A stretch of DNA of 64,000 nt from Streptomyces monashensis. Its GTDB lineage: Bacteria > Actinomycetota > Actinomycetes > Streptomycetales > Streptomycetaceae. Position 1 is the stretch's first letter; each line of letters begins with the position of its first letter. The stretch covers positions 124,001 to 188,000 of the forward strand of contig NZ_MLYO01000055.1 of the NCBI RefSeq assembly GCF_001866665.1, in the 5' to 3' direction. A model generated the notes under the pieces. It saw nothing but the letters and a program-made list of their open reading frames with translations. It was not told where the DNA came from and made no database searches. The translations under genes were made by a program, and so were the position numbers. Below are positions 8,959 to 18,425 of the stretch, in pieces.

Positions 8959-9681
8959 TCAACCTTCCAGCAGCCAGCGCCCGCCGCCGAGCAGCGAGCA
9001 CAGCGACACCGCGTGGAACAGGAACAGCCACAGCCCCGCCGGGACGTGCGTCAGCCGGGACAGCTGGTCCGCGTCCGAGTCCCCGGCGCCGCCGCGCATC
9101 CGCTTCGCCTGGAGTTCGAAGGGCGGGCGGACCCCGCCGAGCAGCAGGAACCACACCACCGCGTACGCGAAGGCGGCCTGCACCTGGGAGCCCGCCAGCC
9201 AGGACACCAGCACGAAGGCGCCGCCGGCCAGGACCACGGTCAGCACGCCGTACGCGTTGCGGATCATCACCAGCATCACGAGCAGCAGGGCCGTCGCCAG
9301 CCACAGCAGCAGCGTGATGCGGCCGGAGGACAGCAGCGCGGCGCCGCCCAGGCCCAGCAGGGACGGCGCCGTGTAGCCCGCCGCGGCCGTCAGGATCATG
9401 CCCGGCCCGTACGGTTTGCCCCGGCTGACCGTGAGGCCGCTGGTGTCGGAGTGCAGCCGGATGCCGGTGAGCTGCCGGCCGGTGAGCAGGGCGACCAGGC
9501 CGTGGCCGCCCTCGTGCGCGATGGTGACCGCGTTGCGCGATATGCGCCACACCGGGTGCGGGACGACGACGGCGAGCGCGGCGGCGAGCGTGGCGATCAC
9601 CACCCACACGTCGGGGTCGGACTGGGTCCCGGAGAGCTGGTCCCAGAGACCGGCCAACGAGGTGACGGCGAGGCTGTCCAT
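8959..9681 (-). CDS. M50-like (site-2 protease type) membrane metallopeptidase
   Basis: 240-residue polytopic membrane protein with HEGGH (the HExxH zinc motif) in an early segment, followed by about five hydrophobic helices. The HEGGHGLVALLTGR context matches the peptidase M50B-like family conserved in actinobacteria. Such proteins cleave membrane-embedded substrates or are uncharacterised relatives; no substrate can be assigned. It lies 29 bp upstream of aroA on the same strand and diverges from the SRAP gene across about 105 bp. Confidence 0.82.
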   Translation of the reverse strand: MDSLAVTSLAGLWDQLSGTQSDPDVWVVIATLAAALAVVVPHPVWRISRNAVTIAHEGGHGLVALLTGRQLTGIRLHSDTSGLTVSRGKPYGPGMILTAAAGYTAPSLLGLGGAALLSSGRITLLLWLATALLLVMLVMIRNAYGVLTVVLAGGAFVLVSWLAGSQVQAAFAYAVVWFLLLGGVRPPFELQAKRMRGGAGDSDADQLSRLTHVPAGLWLFLFHAVSLCSLLGGGRWLLEG

Positions 9682-9786
9682 AGGTCCGAGTGGCTCCCTG
9701 TCGTCGTGATCGAGAGGAGTCGGCGCGAAGCGCCGTCGTTGACGGGTGGTGGTCGGGTGACGGGTGGGCCTGGCAGTGTGGCACGT

Positions 9787-10602
9787 ATGTGCGGACGGTA
9801 TGCATCGAGTCGTAGGCCCGAGGATCTCGCAGGAGTCTTCGAGATCGAGAAGTGGGATCCGGAAGAGACCTTGGAGCCGGACTACAACGTGGCTCCGACC
9901 AAGGAGGTCCACGCCGTCCTCGACCGTCCTCTGAAAGACGCGGACTCCCCGCGTCCGGTTCGCCAGCTGCGCAGGCTGAAGTGGGGACTGGTGCCGTCCT
10001 GGGCCAAGACGCCCGAGGGCGGCGCCCGGATGATCAACGCGCGCGCGGAGACCGTGCACGAGAAGCCCTCCTTCCGCCGCGCCTTCGCCGCCCGGCGCTG
10101 CATCCTGCCCGCCGACGGCTACTACGAGTGGGTCACCGGGAAGGACGAGCGCGACCTGGAGGTCGAGGGGAGGAAGAAGCGGCCGCGCAAGCAGCCGTAC
10201 TTCGTGCTGCCCGCCGACGGCTCGGTGTTCGCGATGGCCGGGCTGTACGAGTTCTGGCGCGACCGCACGCTGCCCGACGACCACCCCCAGGCCTGGTGGG
10301 TGACCTGCTCGGTGATCACCACGGAGGCCGAGCGGACCCCGCTGGCCGTCGCGCCCGAGGAGGGCCCGCACTCCCTCGCCGAGATCCACCCCCGGATGCC
10401 GCTGATGCTCACCCCGGACCGCTGGGACGCCTGGCTCGACCCGGCCCGCACCGACCCCGACACCCTGCGCGACCTGCTCGCCCCGCCCCCGCCCGGCCTG
10501 ATGCGCGCCTACCCCGTCTCCACGGCCGTCAGCAACGTCCGCAACAACGGCCCGGAGCTGCTGAAGGAGCTTGAGGCGCCGGAAGAGGGCACACTCTTCT
10601 AG
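9787..10602 (+). CDS. SRAP-domain protein (HMCES/YedK family)
   Basis: 271-residue SOS-response-associated peptidase. The catalytic Cys is residue 2 (MCGRY), exposed after Met removal. The conserved Asn (YNVAPT), Glu (YYEW) and His (IHPRMP) of the active site are all present. Family members crosslink covalently to abasic sites in single-stranded DNA and thereby protect it. This copy carries a charged insertion (around residues 120-140). The hydrolase gene downstream starts 1 bp after its stop, so the two are probably co-transcribed. Confidence 0.93.
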   Translation: MCGRYASSRRPEDLAGVFEIEKWDPEETLEPDYNVAPTKEVHAVLDRPLKDADSPRPVRQLRRLKWGLVPSWAKTPEGGARMINARAETVHEKPSFRRAFAARRCILPADGYYEWVTGKDERDLEVEGRKKRPRKQPYFVLPADGSVFAMAGLYEFWRDRTLPDDHPQAWWVTCSVITTEAERTPLAVAPEEGPHSLAEIHPRMPLMLTPDRWDAWLDPARTDPDTLRDLLAPPPPGLMRAYPVSTAVSNVRNNGPELLKELEAPEEGTLF

Positions 10603-10603
10603 C

Positions 10604-11230
10604 GTGATCGAGATTGTCGAGACCGATGCCGGGACCGCACGCATCACCTGGCACAAGGCGAAGAAACCCCGGCTCGTCCTCGCCGCGAGCCACGGAGCCG
10701 GCGGCGGCATCGAGGCCCGGGACCTCCAGGCGCTCGCCCGGGTTCTCCCCGCGCACGGGGTGACCGTGGCCCTCGTCGAGCAGCCCTGGCGGGTCGCGGG
10801 CAAGAAGGTCGCGCCCGCGCCGAGGACGCTGGACGCCGGGTGGCGCGGCATCTGGCCCGCACTCGCCGGGATGGAGCTGCCGGTGATCTCCGGCGGGCGC
10901 AGCGCCGGGGCGCGGGTCGCCTGCCGTACGGCGGGCGAGCTGGGCGCGCACGCCGTGCTCGCGCTGAGCTTTCCGCTGCACCCGCCGGGCAGGCCCGAGA
11001 AGTCCCGGGCGGAGGAACTGCTCGGCACCGGGGTGCCCACGCTCGTCGTCCAGGGCGGAAACGACCCCTTCGGCCGGCCGGCGGAGTTCCCGGAGGGGCC
11101 GTACGAGCTGGTCGAGGTGGCGTACGGCGATCACGGGTTCGCGGTCCCGGGGCGCGCCGACATCACGCAGGAGCGGGCCCTGGAGATCATCACCGGCGCT
11201 GTCGTGGAGTGGGCCGCGTCACTCGGGTGA
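10604..11230 (+). CDS. Alpha/beta-hydrolase of the KANL3/Tex30-like family
   Basis: 208-residue alpha/beta-hydrolase with an early SHGAGGG oxyanion-type loop, a nucleophile elbow GGRSAGARVA (Ser), an Asp in the GGNDPFG segment and a His in YGDHGFAVP, so a complete Ser-Asp-His triad. The substrate is unknown. GTG 10604 immediately follows the SRAP stop and is preferred to the longer frame, which overlaps that gene. It ends 5 bp before the SigR-type promoter of the next operon. Confidence 0.85.
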   Translation: MIEIVETDAGTARITWHKAKKPRLVLAASHGAGGGIEARDLQALARVLPAHGVTVALVEQPWRVAGKKVAPAPRTLDAGWRGIWPALAGMELPVISGGRSAGARVACRTAGELGAHAVLALSFPLHPPGRPEKSRAEELLGTGVPTLVVQGGNDPFGRPAEFPEGPYELVEVAYGDHGFAVPGRADITQERALEIITGAVVEWAASLG

Positions 11231-11235
11231 CGGCA

Positions 11236-11262
11236 GGGAATGACTCGTGACCGGCCACTGTT
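11236..11262 (+). promoter_or_regulatory. SigR-dependent autoregulatory promoter
   Basis: GGGAAT (11236-11241), exactly 18 bp, then GTT (11260-11262): an exact match to the SigR promoter consensus GGAAT-N18-GTT. It lies about 280 bp upstream of the likely sigR start and 60 bp upstream of an in-frame ATG (11323). This is the position of the disulfide-stress-induced p2 promoter of S. coelicolor sigR. Confidence 0.88.
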
Positions 11263-11541
11263 GTGGCGGACAGAAGTGCTGAGGCCTCGGCACCGACGTC
11301 GTACGGAGAGGAAGTCCGCCGCATGGGTTCGACCATCTGCCCGCCCGTCGCCCACCACCGCCCCTGCGACGACGCGCTGCGCGCGGCCCCTCTCGATGTC
11401 CGCAGCAGCAGCCTTGACCTGGACTGGACGGTGCTCCACGCGGCCAAGACCGCTCCTATTCGAGCGGCGGCGGGCACGGGTCGTGTTCTATCCTCCGAAA
11501 CGAGTGGGACCGGTCTCGGTCCCGCCCGGGATCTTGAGGAG

Positions 11542-12237
11542 GTGGGTCCGGTCACCGGTACCGACGCAGGGACCGACAACGGCCAGGCGGAGCAGCCCGA
11601 GGGCCGGGGCGTGAGCGCGGAGACGACCGCCGAGTCCAGCACGCAGCGCAGTGCGCGCTTCGAACGGGACGCGCTCGAATTCCTCGACCAGATGTACTCG
11701 GCCGCGCTGCGCATGACACGCAACCCGGCCGACGCCGAGGACCTGGTGCAGGAGACGTACGCCAAGGCGTACGCGTCCTTCCACCAGTTCCGCGAGGGCA
11801 CCAACCTCAAGGCGTGGCTGTACCGGATCCTCACCAACACGTTCATCAACTCCTACCGCAAGAAGCAGCGCGAGCCGCAGCGCTCGGCGGCGGAGGAGAT
11901 CGAGGACTGGCAGCTGGCCCGCGCCGAGTCGCACATGTCGACGGGTCTGCGCTCCGCCGAGTCGCAGGCGCTCGACCACCTGCCCGACTCGGACGTGAAG
12001 GAAGCGCTGCAGGCGATCCCCGAGGAGTTCCGCATCGCCGTCTATCTCGCGGACGTCGAGGGCTTTGCGTACAAGGAGATCGCGGACATCATGGGGACAC
12101 CCATCGGTACGGTGATGTCCCGGCTGCACCGGGGCCGCCGTCAGCTGCGCGGCATGCTGGAGGACTACGCCCGTGAACGCGGGCTCGTCCCGGCGGGCGC
12201 CGGAGAGTCGAACGAAGCGAAAGGCTCGGGCTCATGA
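11542..12237 (+). CDS. sigR: ECF sigma factor SigR (thiol-oxidative stress)
   Basis: 231-residue ECF sigma factor from GTG 11542, with region 2 (about residues 45-115, including [24 protein letters not shown], split here) and region 4 (about 145-205, [17 protein letters not shown]). It is nearly identical to S. coelicolor SigR, which directs thioredoxin, mycothiol and protease genes after disulfide stress. Antagonised by RsrA, encoded immediately downstream with a 4-bp stop/start overlap. AGGAGG (11537-11542) overlaps the GTG itself, so the start is uncertain. The frame stays open upstream to ATG 11323, which would add 73 residues, matching the longer unstable SigR' isoform known in S. coelicolor. 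Confidence 0.96.
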   Translation: MGPVTGTDAGTDNGQAEQPEGRGVSAETTAESSTQRSARFERDALEFLDQMYSAALRMTRNPADAEDLVQETYAKAYASFHQFREGTNLKAWLYRILTNTFINSYRKKQREPQRSAAEEIEDWQLARAESHMSTGLRSAESQALDHLPDSDVKEALQAIPEEFRIAVYLADVEGFAYKEIADIMGTPIGTVMSRLHRGRRQLRGMLEDYARERGLVPAGAGESNEAKGSGS

Positions 12238-12536
12238 GCTGCGGAGAGCCGCACGAGACGGACTGCAGTGAGGTCCTCGACCATCTGTACGAGTTCCTCG
12301 ACAGCGAGATGCCGGACGTCGACCGCGACAAGTTCCAGCACCACTTCGAGGAATGCTCTCCGTGCCTGGAGAAGTACGGCCTGGAGCAGGCCGTGAAGAA
12401 GCTGGTCAAGCGGTGCTGCGGGCATGACGACGTGCCCGCCGACCTGCGGGCCAAGGTCATGGGGCGGATCGACCTGATCCGCTCGGGCCACACCGTGCCG
12501 GAGCACGACGTCACCGCCGCCGGCCCGGAGAGCTGA
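12234..12536 (+). CDS. rsrA: Zinc-binding redox anti-sigma factor RsrA
   Basis: 100-residue ZAS-family anti-sigma factor. The zinc/redox motif H37-x3-C41-x2-C44 together with C11 is exactly that of S. coelicolor RsrA, where disulfide formation releases zinc and SigR. Two more cysteines (CC) follow near residue 62. The ATG overlaps the sigR stop (ATGA), indicating translational coupling and matched stoichiometry. Confidence 0.96.
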   Translation: MSCGEPHETDCSEVLDHLYEFLDSEMPDVDRDKFQHHFEECSPCLEKYGLEQAVKKLVKRCCGHDDVPADLRAKVMGRIDLIRSGHTVPEHDVTAAGPES

Positions 12537-12644
12537 CCGCCGGGTCGTCACCCGAACGTGCTAATCCTCAGGTCATAAGCCCCCTGCCCCTCGCATCCCG
12601 CCCTAGGCTCCAGCCTGGGGCAGGCGTGGTCGGGGAGGGGCGCG

Positions 12645-13940
12645 ATGGAGGCGGTTCCAGCGAGAGCACGCGGCTTTGTGGCCGCCGTCGCCGTGCTGGT
12701 ACTGCTCTGCCTGCTGCCCCTGCCGACGGTACGCACGCCCTGGTGGGCGCTCGCCCTGCTCTGCGCGCTCTACGCCGGCTGCGAGTACGTCGTACGGCGC
12801 CGCTTCGGCGGCACCTTCCACCCCGTCCTGCTCGCCGCCGCGTTCCTGCTGCCGCCCCCGGCCGCCGCGCTCGTGCCGCTGCCCGCCGCCCTGCTCTGCC
12901 CCGTCGAGCAGCGGCCCGCCCTGCTGCGGCGGGTGTGGCGGGCCGCGCAGCCCGCGCTCGCGGTGTGGGGCGCCGCCACGGTGCACTGGACGCTCGGCGG
13001 CCGGGACGCCGTCGTCACCAGCGACTTCCCCTACGCGCTGCTGCCCGCGGGCGCGGCCGTCCTCGCCTTCTGCCTGATCCTCACCGCCCTCGACGGCGGC
13101 ATCCTGGCCGTCGCCGAGCGTGTACCGCTGCGCCGGGCCTGGCGCGGGCTGCTGTCGCACTCGCTCGCGCCGGTCGCCGTGCAGGGGCTGGCCGGACTGA
13201 TGATGGCCGTCCTGTGGCGCAGCCCGTACGGCCCGGTCGCAGCCCTGCTCGTACTGCTGCCGATGTACGTCTCCTGGTGGGTCTTCGCCCAGTACCACCG
13301 CGAACGCGCCGCCCACCAGGCCACCATCCGCGCCCTCGTCCAGGCCGTCGACATCAAGGACGGCTACACCCGCGGCCACAGCGAGCGCGTCGGCCAGGCC
13401 TCCGTGCTGATCGCCCGGGAACTCGGCATGGACGACGAGCGCATCGAGGTGCTGCGCTTCGCCGGCATCCTGCACGACGTCGGCAAGCTCGGCGTCCCCA
13501 CCCGTCTGCTGCGCAAGGAGGGCCCGCTGACCCCCGAGGAACGCCGCGTCATCGAACTGCACCCGGAGTACGGCCACGAGATGGTCCGCGGGATCTCCTT
13601 CCTCGGCGAGGCCCGCGCCGCGATCCTGCACCACCACGAACGCCTCGACGGCAGCGGCTATCCCTACGGCCTGGCCGGCGAGCGGATCCCCGAGGCCGCC
13701 CGGGTCGTCGCCGTCGCCGACGCCTTCGACGCGATGACCTCCACCCGCTCCTACAGCCGGGCCCGGCCCGTCGAGACGGCCCTCGCCGAGCTGGAGCGCT
13801 GCGCAGGCGCCCAGTTCGACCCCCGGATGGTCGGCGCGCTGGTCCGCGCCCTGCGCCGGCACGGCTGGCATCCCGCGGTCACCGCCGACGAGGCGCACGC
13901 GCCGGTACGGGCGGTGGCCGGCGGGGGGACGCCCCGGTGA
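12645..13940 (+). CDS. Membrane HD-GYP phosphodiesterase-like protein
   Basis: 431 residues: an N-terminal membrane region of about six to seven hydrophobic helices (residues about 8-205) followed by a cytoplasmic HD-GYP domain. The HD pair is at residues 277-278 (LHDVGKLGVP) and GYP at 338-340 (RLDGSGYPYG), with the upstream GHSERV motif and downstream DAFDAMTSTRSYS segment all conserved. Intact HD-GYP domains hydrolyse cyclic di-GMP; no cognate input is known for this membrane module. GGGGAGG precedes ATG 12645. Its stop overlaps the next gene's start. Confidence 0.88.
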   Translation: MEAVPARARGFVAAVAVLVLLCLLPLPTVRTPWWALALLCALYAGCEYVVRRRFGGTFHPVLLAAAFLLPPPAAALVPLPAALLCPVEQRPALLRRVWRAAQPALAVWGAATVHWTLGGRDAVVTSDFPYALLPAGAAVLAFCLILTALDGGILAVAERVPLRRAWRGLLSHSLAPVAVQGLAGLMMAVLWRSPYGPVAALLVLLPMYVSWWVFAQYHRERAAHQATIRALVQAVDIKDGYTRGHSERVGQASVLIARELGMDDERIEVLRFAGILHDVGKLGVPTRLLRKEGPLTPEERRVIELHPEYGHEMVRGISFLGEARAAILHHHERLDGSGYPYGLAGERIPEAARVVAVADAFDAMTSTRSYSRARPVETALAELERCAGAQFDPRMVGALVRALRRHGWHPAVTADEAHAPVRAVAGGGTPR

Positions 13941-15229
13941 CCGGCCTGCGGCTGATCCACGGCGCGGCCGCCCTCACCGCGGCCGGTTCCCTCGCCGTCA
14001 CCCTGGGCACCGGCCTCACGGACCGGGGGATCGCGCTCGCCTTCGGGGTGCTCATAGCCGTCGGCGAACTGAACCGGTGGAGCGACTCCCAGGCCCGCCA
14101 GGCCGCGCCGCTCGCCGCCGCCGGCTCCCTGGCGTACGCCCTGCTCGGCGCCGACGCTGGCCGGCCCACCGCGCACCGTGCCGCCCAGGTCGTCACCGTC
14201 GTCCTGGTCGCGGCCGTGCTCGGCGCCGTCCCCCACATCTGGTGCGGCCGCACCCCCACCCTCGACCATCTCGCCCGCCGCGTCCTCACCGTCGGGTTCG
14301 CCGCCGTCTGCTTCCAACCCCTGTACGACCAGGGCCTGTTCACCTCCTGGGCCGGTCCCGGCTACGCCCTGCTGCTGATCGCCCTGCTCACCCTGACCGG
14401 CCTGTGCGACGCCGTGCTCGCCGCCGCCCTCGCCCACGCCCGCACCCGCTGGCCGTTCGGCCCGCTGCTGCGCGAGCAACTGCGCGGGCTGCTCGGCATC
14501 GGCTCCGCCGTGGGCGCCACCGGCGCCGTGATGGCGCTCGCGGTCGCCGTGGTCGGACTGTGGGCGCTGCCCGTGTTCTGCCTGCCCCTGCTGCTCACCC
14601 AGCTCTCCGTGCGCCGCTACGCCGCCGTGCGGGCCACCTACCGGCAGACCATCGCCTCCCTCGCCCGCGCCACCGAGATCGCCGGCTGCACCCCCGCGGG
14701 CCACGCCCGACGGGTCGCCGCGCTCGGCCTCGCCGTCGGCCGCGACCTCGGGATGGCCGAGGGCGAACTGACCGTTCTGGAGTACGCGGCCCTGATGCAC
14801 GACATCGGGCAGCTCAGCCTCGTCGACCCGGTCCCGGCCGGCGCCACCGCCGGGCTGCCGCCCGAGGAGCAGCGGCGCATCGCGCTGCTGGGCGGGGCCG
14901 TCGTCCGGCAGACCGGGGTGGACGCGGCGGTCGCCGTCGTGGTCGAGCGGCAGGCCGACCCCTGCCGGGACCAGCCCCTCGCGGCGCGGATCGTCCGGGC
15001 CGTGAACGCCTACGAGGAGAAGTCCCGGGACGCCGGCCCCGAGGGTCCCCTGCGGGCGCTGGAGGAGCTGCGGCTCGCCGCAGCGGGGGACTACGCCCCC
15101 GAGGTCGTCGAGTCCCTCGGCCGGGTGCTGGCCCGGCCGCGCGGCTGGCGGGAGATCGCTCCGGCGCGGGACGACGGGAGACGTACGGCACTGTCTGACC
15201 CCGTGCGCGGCTGGGTAACCCATGGGTAA
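13937..15229 (+). CDS. Membrane protein with degenerate HD domain
   Basis: 430-residue paralogue-like partner of the preceding gene: about eight hydrophobic helices (residues about 5-230) and a C-terminal HD domain. HD is present at residues 288-289 (ALMHDIGQLSL), but the GYP motif is absent and the region where it should lie is replaced by VVVERQADPCRDQ. It may therefore be a non-catalytic or differently acting partner of the intact HD-GYP protein. Start GTG 13937 overlaps the upstream stop (GTGA), so the two are translationally coupled. Confidence 0.8.
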   Translation: MTGLRLIHGAAALTAAGSLAVTLGTGLTDRGIALAFGVLIAVGELNRWSDSQARQAAPLAAAGSLAYALLGADAGRPTAHRAAQVVTVVLVAAVLGAVPHIWCGRTPTLDHLARRVLTVGFAAVCFQPLYDQGLFTSWAGPGYALLLIALLTLTGLCDAVLAAALAHARTRWPFGPLLREQLRGLLGIGSAVGATGAVMALAVAVVGLWALPVFCLPLLLTQLSVRRYAAVRATYRQTIASLARATEIAGCTPAGHARRVAALGLAVGRDLGMAEGELTVLEYAALMHDIGQLSLVDPVPAGATAGLPPEEQRRIALLGGAVVRQTGVDAAVAVVVERQADPCRDQPLAARIVRAVNAYEEKSRDAGPEGPLRALEELRLAAAGDYAPEVVESLGRVLARPRGWREIAPARDDGRRTALSDPVRGWVTHG

Positions 15230-15329
15230 TGAGCGCCTTTCCCCTGGCACGTGGTTGGATGCGAGGGAGAGGGTGTCCGGGGGCACAAGCCAGCCCACTG
15301 TGCGGAACTGGAACTGGCAGGCGGGAATC

Positions 15330-16310
15330 GTGAGGATCTTCGGCAAGGGACGGCACCGGCCCTCCGCCTCCTGGCGGCAGGCCACCGACCGCGCGTTCAC
15401 GCTCATCGGCGACGGCCGCTACGAGGACGCGGGCGAACTGCTGACACGGGCCGCCGACCTGGAGCCCTGGCTGTCGGAGTCCTGGTTCAACCTCGCCCTG
15501 CTGCACAAGTTCCGGCACGACTGGGAGCAGGCCCGCGCGGCCGGGCTGCGCGCCGTCGCCCTGCTCGACCGGGAGGCCGGCGCGCCCGACTGGTGGAACG
15601 TCGGCATCGCCGCGACCGCCCTCCAGGACTGGCCGCTGGCCCGCCGCGCCTGGCAGGCGTACGGGCTGAAGGTGCCCGGCGGCGCCACCGTGGCCGGCGA
15701 GCCCGTCGGCATGGAGCTGGGCAGCGCGGCCGTACGACTCTCCCCGGAAGGCGAGGCCGAGGTCGTGTGGGGCCGCCGGCTGGATCCGGCCCGCATCGAG
15801 GTCCTCTCCATCCCACTTCCCTCGTCCGGGCGACGCTGGGGCGAGGTCGTGCTGCACGACGGCGTCCCGCACGGCGAGCGCACGACGTCCGCCGGCCACT
15901 CCTACCCGGTCTTCGACGAGATCGAGCTGTGGGCGCCCTCGCCCGTGCCGACCTGGGTGGTCCTGCTGGAGGCGGCCACGGAGGCGGACCGGGACGCGCT
16001 GGAGCAGCTGGCCGCCGACGCGGGGTTCGCGGCGGAGGACTGGTCCTCCTCGGTGCGGCTGCTGTGCCGGATGTGCTCGGAGTCGCGGATGCCGTCGGAC
16101 GAGGGTGAAGGGGAGCATCTGGACCCGCACGACCACAGCGAGCCAGGTCACCCCGGCCCGCTGGGGCACCGCACGGACGGACAGCTGTGGGTCCCGGAAC
16201 GGGAGTGCGGGGTGGCCGCGCCCGCTTCGCTGGTCCGGGGGCTGCTGGACGGATGGGTCGCGGACAGCCCGGACTCGCGGGACTGGCGGGACCTGGAAGA
16301 GGTTTGCTGA
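15330..16310 (+). CDS. TPR-containing conserved actinobacterial protein
   Basis: 326-residue soluble protein. Residues about 10-110 hold TPR-like helices (ATDRAFTLIGDGRYEDAGEL and SWFNLALLHKFRHDWEQAR); the rest is a conserved domain of unknown function with Trp-rich segments and a C-x-x-M-C pair near residue 245. GTG 15330 gives the usual beginning RIFGKGRHRPSASWRQ; the open frame extends upstream to 15222 but without conserved sequence. Function is unknown; it lies between the HD gene and deformylase. Confidence 0.8.
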   Translation: MRIFGKGRHRPSASWRQATDRAFTLIGDGRYEDAGELLTRAADLEPWLSESWFNLALLHKFRHDWEQARAAGLRAVALLDREAGAPDWWNVGIAATALQDWPLARRAWQAYGLKVPGGATVAGEPVGMELGSAAVRLSPEGEAEVVWGRRLDPARIEVLSIPLPSSGRRWGEVVLHDGVPHGERTTSAGHSYPVFDEIELWAPSPVPTWVVLLEAATEADRDALEQLAADAGFAAEDWSSSVRLLCRMCSESRMPSDEGEGEHLDPHDHSEPGHPGPLGHRTDGQLWVPERECGVAAPASLVRGLLDGWVADSPDSRDWRDLEEVC

Positions 16311-16383
16311 GCGGCCGGTGAGCTGTCGCCTTTAGGCTGTACTCGATTCTTTTGAAGGTTTTGCAGGAAGGCGTACGTCGGTC

Positions 16384-17034
16384 ATGGCGCAGCAGGACAC
16401 CGATCAGCAGCACGCGGGCGTGCTCCCCGTCGACGACGAGGGGTACATCGTCGACACGGAGGACTGCGAGGAGCGCGAGCAGGCCTGGCGTGAGCGCGGC
16501 ACCTCGCGGCCGATCACGGTCGTCGGCAACCCGGTGCTGCACAAGGAGTGCCGGGACGTCACCGAGTTCGGCGCGGAGCTGGCGCAGCTGGCCGCCGACA
16601 TGTTCGCCAGCCAGCGCACCGCCGAGGGCGTGGGCCTGGCCGCCAACCAGATCGGTGTCGACCTCAAGGTCTTCGTCTACGACTGCCAGGACGACGAGGG
16701 CAACCGGCACGTCGGCGTGGTCTGCAACCCGAAGCTGGTCGAGCTGCCCGCCGAGAAGCGCCTGCTGGACGACAACAACGAGGGCTGCCTGTCCGTGCCG
16801 GGTGCGTACGCGCCGCTCGCGCGTCCGGACTACGCCGAGGTGACGGGCCAGGACGTCGCGGGCAACGCGATCAAGGTCCGCGGCACCGGCTACTTCGCGC
16901 GTTGTTTGCAGCACGAGACCGACCACCTCTACGGCTACCTCTACATCGACCGGCTGTCCAAGCGGGAGCGCAAGGACGTCATGCGGCAGATGGCCGAGAA
17001 CGAGCCACGTTACCCGGTCGTCGCCAACGACTGA
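16384..17034 (+). CDS. def: Peptide deformylase
   Basis: 216-residue metalloenzyme removing the formyl group from nascent protein N-termini. All three family motifs are present: [18 protein letters not shown] (metal-ligand Cys) and QHETDHLYG (HExxH). The N-terminus carries an acidic extension of about 40 residues, common in actinobacterial type enzymes. AGGAAGG lies upstream of ATG 16384. A strong hairpin follows the stop. Confidence 0.96.
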   Translation: MAQQDTDQQHAGVLPVDDEGYIVDTEDCEEREQAWRERGTSRPITVVGNPVLHKECRDVTEFGAELAQLAADMFASQRTAEGVGLAANQIGVDLKVFVYDCQDDEGNRHVGVVCNPKLVELPAEKRLLDDNNEGCLSVPGAYAPLARPDYAEVTGQDVAGNAIKVRGTGYFARCLQHETDHLYGYLYIDRLSKRERKDVMRQMAENEPRYPVVAND

Positions 17035-17049
17035 CGGGCGCGGGGCCTC

Positions 17050-17085
17050 GGGCGCCCGGCCGGGATCACTCCCGGCCGGGCGCCC
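17050..17085 (+). terminator. def terminator
   Basis: Perfect 16-bp GC-rich stem (17050-17065 with 17070-17085), TCAC loop, 15 bp beyond the def stop. The rest of the gap to 17324 holds no gene I can support and should contain the terpene operon promoter. Confidence 0.85.
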
Positions 17086-17324
17086 TTCGCATGGCCTTCC
17101 TCGCTCATCCGTGCGTCGCACAACCGATCGCTTCCGGCTCTCTCGTGATCCCTAATCAGTCATACATGGGGGGATTCTCGGCATCTTGGGGTAGTGAGTG
17201 AAGCAAATCCGTTCCCATGGCGGTCAGTTGTGGTGCTGAATGGGAACTGCGGGGATACGCAACGGCGCACGCCCGGGCATGACGGGAGGGGCGCGCGCTC
17301 CTGGCGGCTGAGAGGGGTTTGTTC

Positions 17325-18425
17325 GTGCAAGCTTTCCCACACAGCACCACAGCGACACCTACGGCGGTCGTAGTGCCACCCTCACTGGCACTCCCGGTGA
17401 TCGAGTCCGCCTTTCCCCGGCAACTGCATCCGTATTGGCCGCGGCTTCAGGAGAAGACCCGCCTGTGGCTGCTCGAAAAGCGGCTCATGCCCGTGGGCAA
17501 GGTGCAGGAATATGCCGATGGACTGTGCTACACCGACCTGATGGCGGGCTTCTACGTGAACGCCTCCGACCAGGTCCTGCAAGCCATCGCCGACTACAGC
17601 GCGTGGTTCTTCATCTGGGACGACCGCCACGACCGCGACATCGTGCACGGCCGGGCGGGCGACTGGCGGCGGCTGAGGAACCGCCTGCACGCGGCCCTCG
17701 ATGCGCCCAGGCATCATCTGCACCACCCGGACCCGCTGGTCTCGGGGTTCGCGGACAGCGTGCAGCGGCTGTACGGCTTCCTGCCGCGCACCTGGAACCA
17801 GCGGTTCGCCCGGCACTTCCATGCGGTGATCGAGGCCTACGACCGTGAATTCCGCAACCGCACCGAGGGATACATACCCGGTGTCGAGGAATACCTCGCC
17901 CTGCGTCGGCACACCTTCGCCCACTGGATATGGACGGACCTGCTCGAACCCAGCGCCGGATGCGAACTCCCGGACGCCGTACGGAAAAACCCGGCCTATC
18001 GCCGGGCCGCGCTGCTGACCCAGGAATTCGCCGCCTGGTACAACGACCTGTGCTCGCTGCCGAAAGAAATAGCGGGAGATGAGGTCCACAATCTCGGAAT
18101 CAGTCTCATCACCCATGAGGGACTGACTCTCGAAGAAGCCGTGGACGAGGTCAGGCGGCGCGTCGAGAAATGCATCCAGGAATTCCTGGAGGCCGAACAG
18201 CAGGCACTGCGCTTCGCCGACGCAATTGCCGACGGCGCCGCCCCTGGATTGGTCGCCGGCGGCAAAGAACTGAGCACCGCGGTGCGCGCCTGTGTCGGCG
18301 ATATGCGGAACTGGTTCAGCTCCGTCTACTGGTTCCACCACGAGTCCGGCCGGTACATGGTCGACAGCTGGGACGACCGGTCCACGCCCCCGTACGTGAC
18401 GAACGAAACGGCAGGTGAGAAATGA
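17325..18425 (+). CDS. cyc1: epi-Isozizaene synthase (class I sesquiterpene cyclase)
   Basis: 366-residue terpene cyclase converting farnesyl diphosphate to epi-isozizaene, the first step to the antibiotic albaflavenone. The aspartate-rich motif DDRHD is at residues 99-103 and the NSE triad NDLCSLPKE at 240-248, the same numbering as in the S. coelicolor enzyme. Aromatic active-site segments such as [12 protein letters not shown] and [15 protein letters not shown] are conserved. GTG 17325 has AGAGGGG (17311-17317) 7 nt upstream and gives an N-terminus like the known enzyme. Its stop overlaps the P450 gene start. Confidence 0.95.
   Translation: MQAFPHSTTATPTAVVVPPSLALPVIESAFPRQLHPYWPRLQEKTRLWLLEKRLMPVGKVQEYADGLCYTDLMAGFYVNASDQVLQAIADYSAWFFIWDDRHDRDIVHGRAGDWRRLRNRLHAALDAPRHHLHHPDPLVSGFADSVQRLYGFLPRTWNQRFARHFHAVIEAYDREFRNRTEGYIPGVEEYLALRRHTFAHWIWTDLLEPSAGCELPDAVRKNPAYRRAALLTQEFAAWYNDLCSLPKEIAGDEVHNLGISLITHEGLTLEEAVDEVRRRVEKCIQEFLEAEQQALRFADAIADGAAPGLVAGGKELSTAVRACVGDMRNWFSSVYWFHHESGRYMVDSWDDRSTPPYVTNETAGEK

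Noticed and set aside
8026-10602. Very long open frames opposite or across known genes (for example plus-strand frames over aroA/M50, over nrdA at 22037-23737, and over 35647-38724)
   Set aside because: GC-rich codon bias keeps alternative frames open. These translations are Arg/Ala/Pro/Gly-rich without domains, while the opposite or neighbouring frame is a recognised gene.
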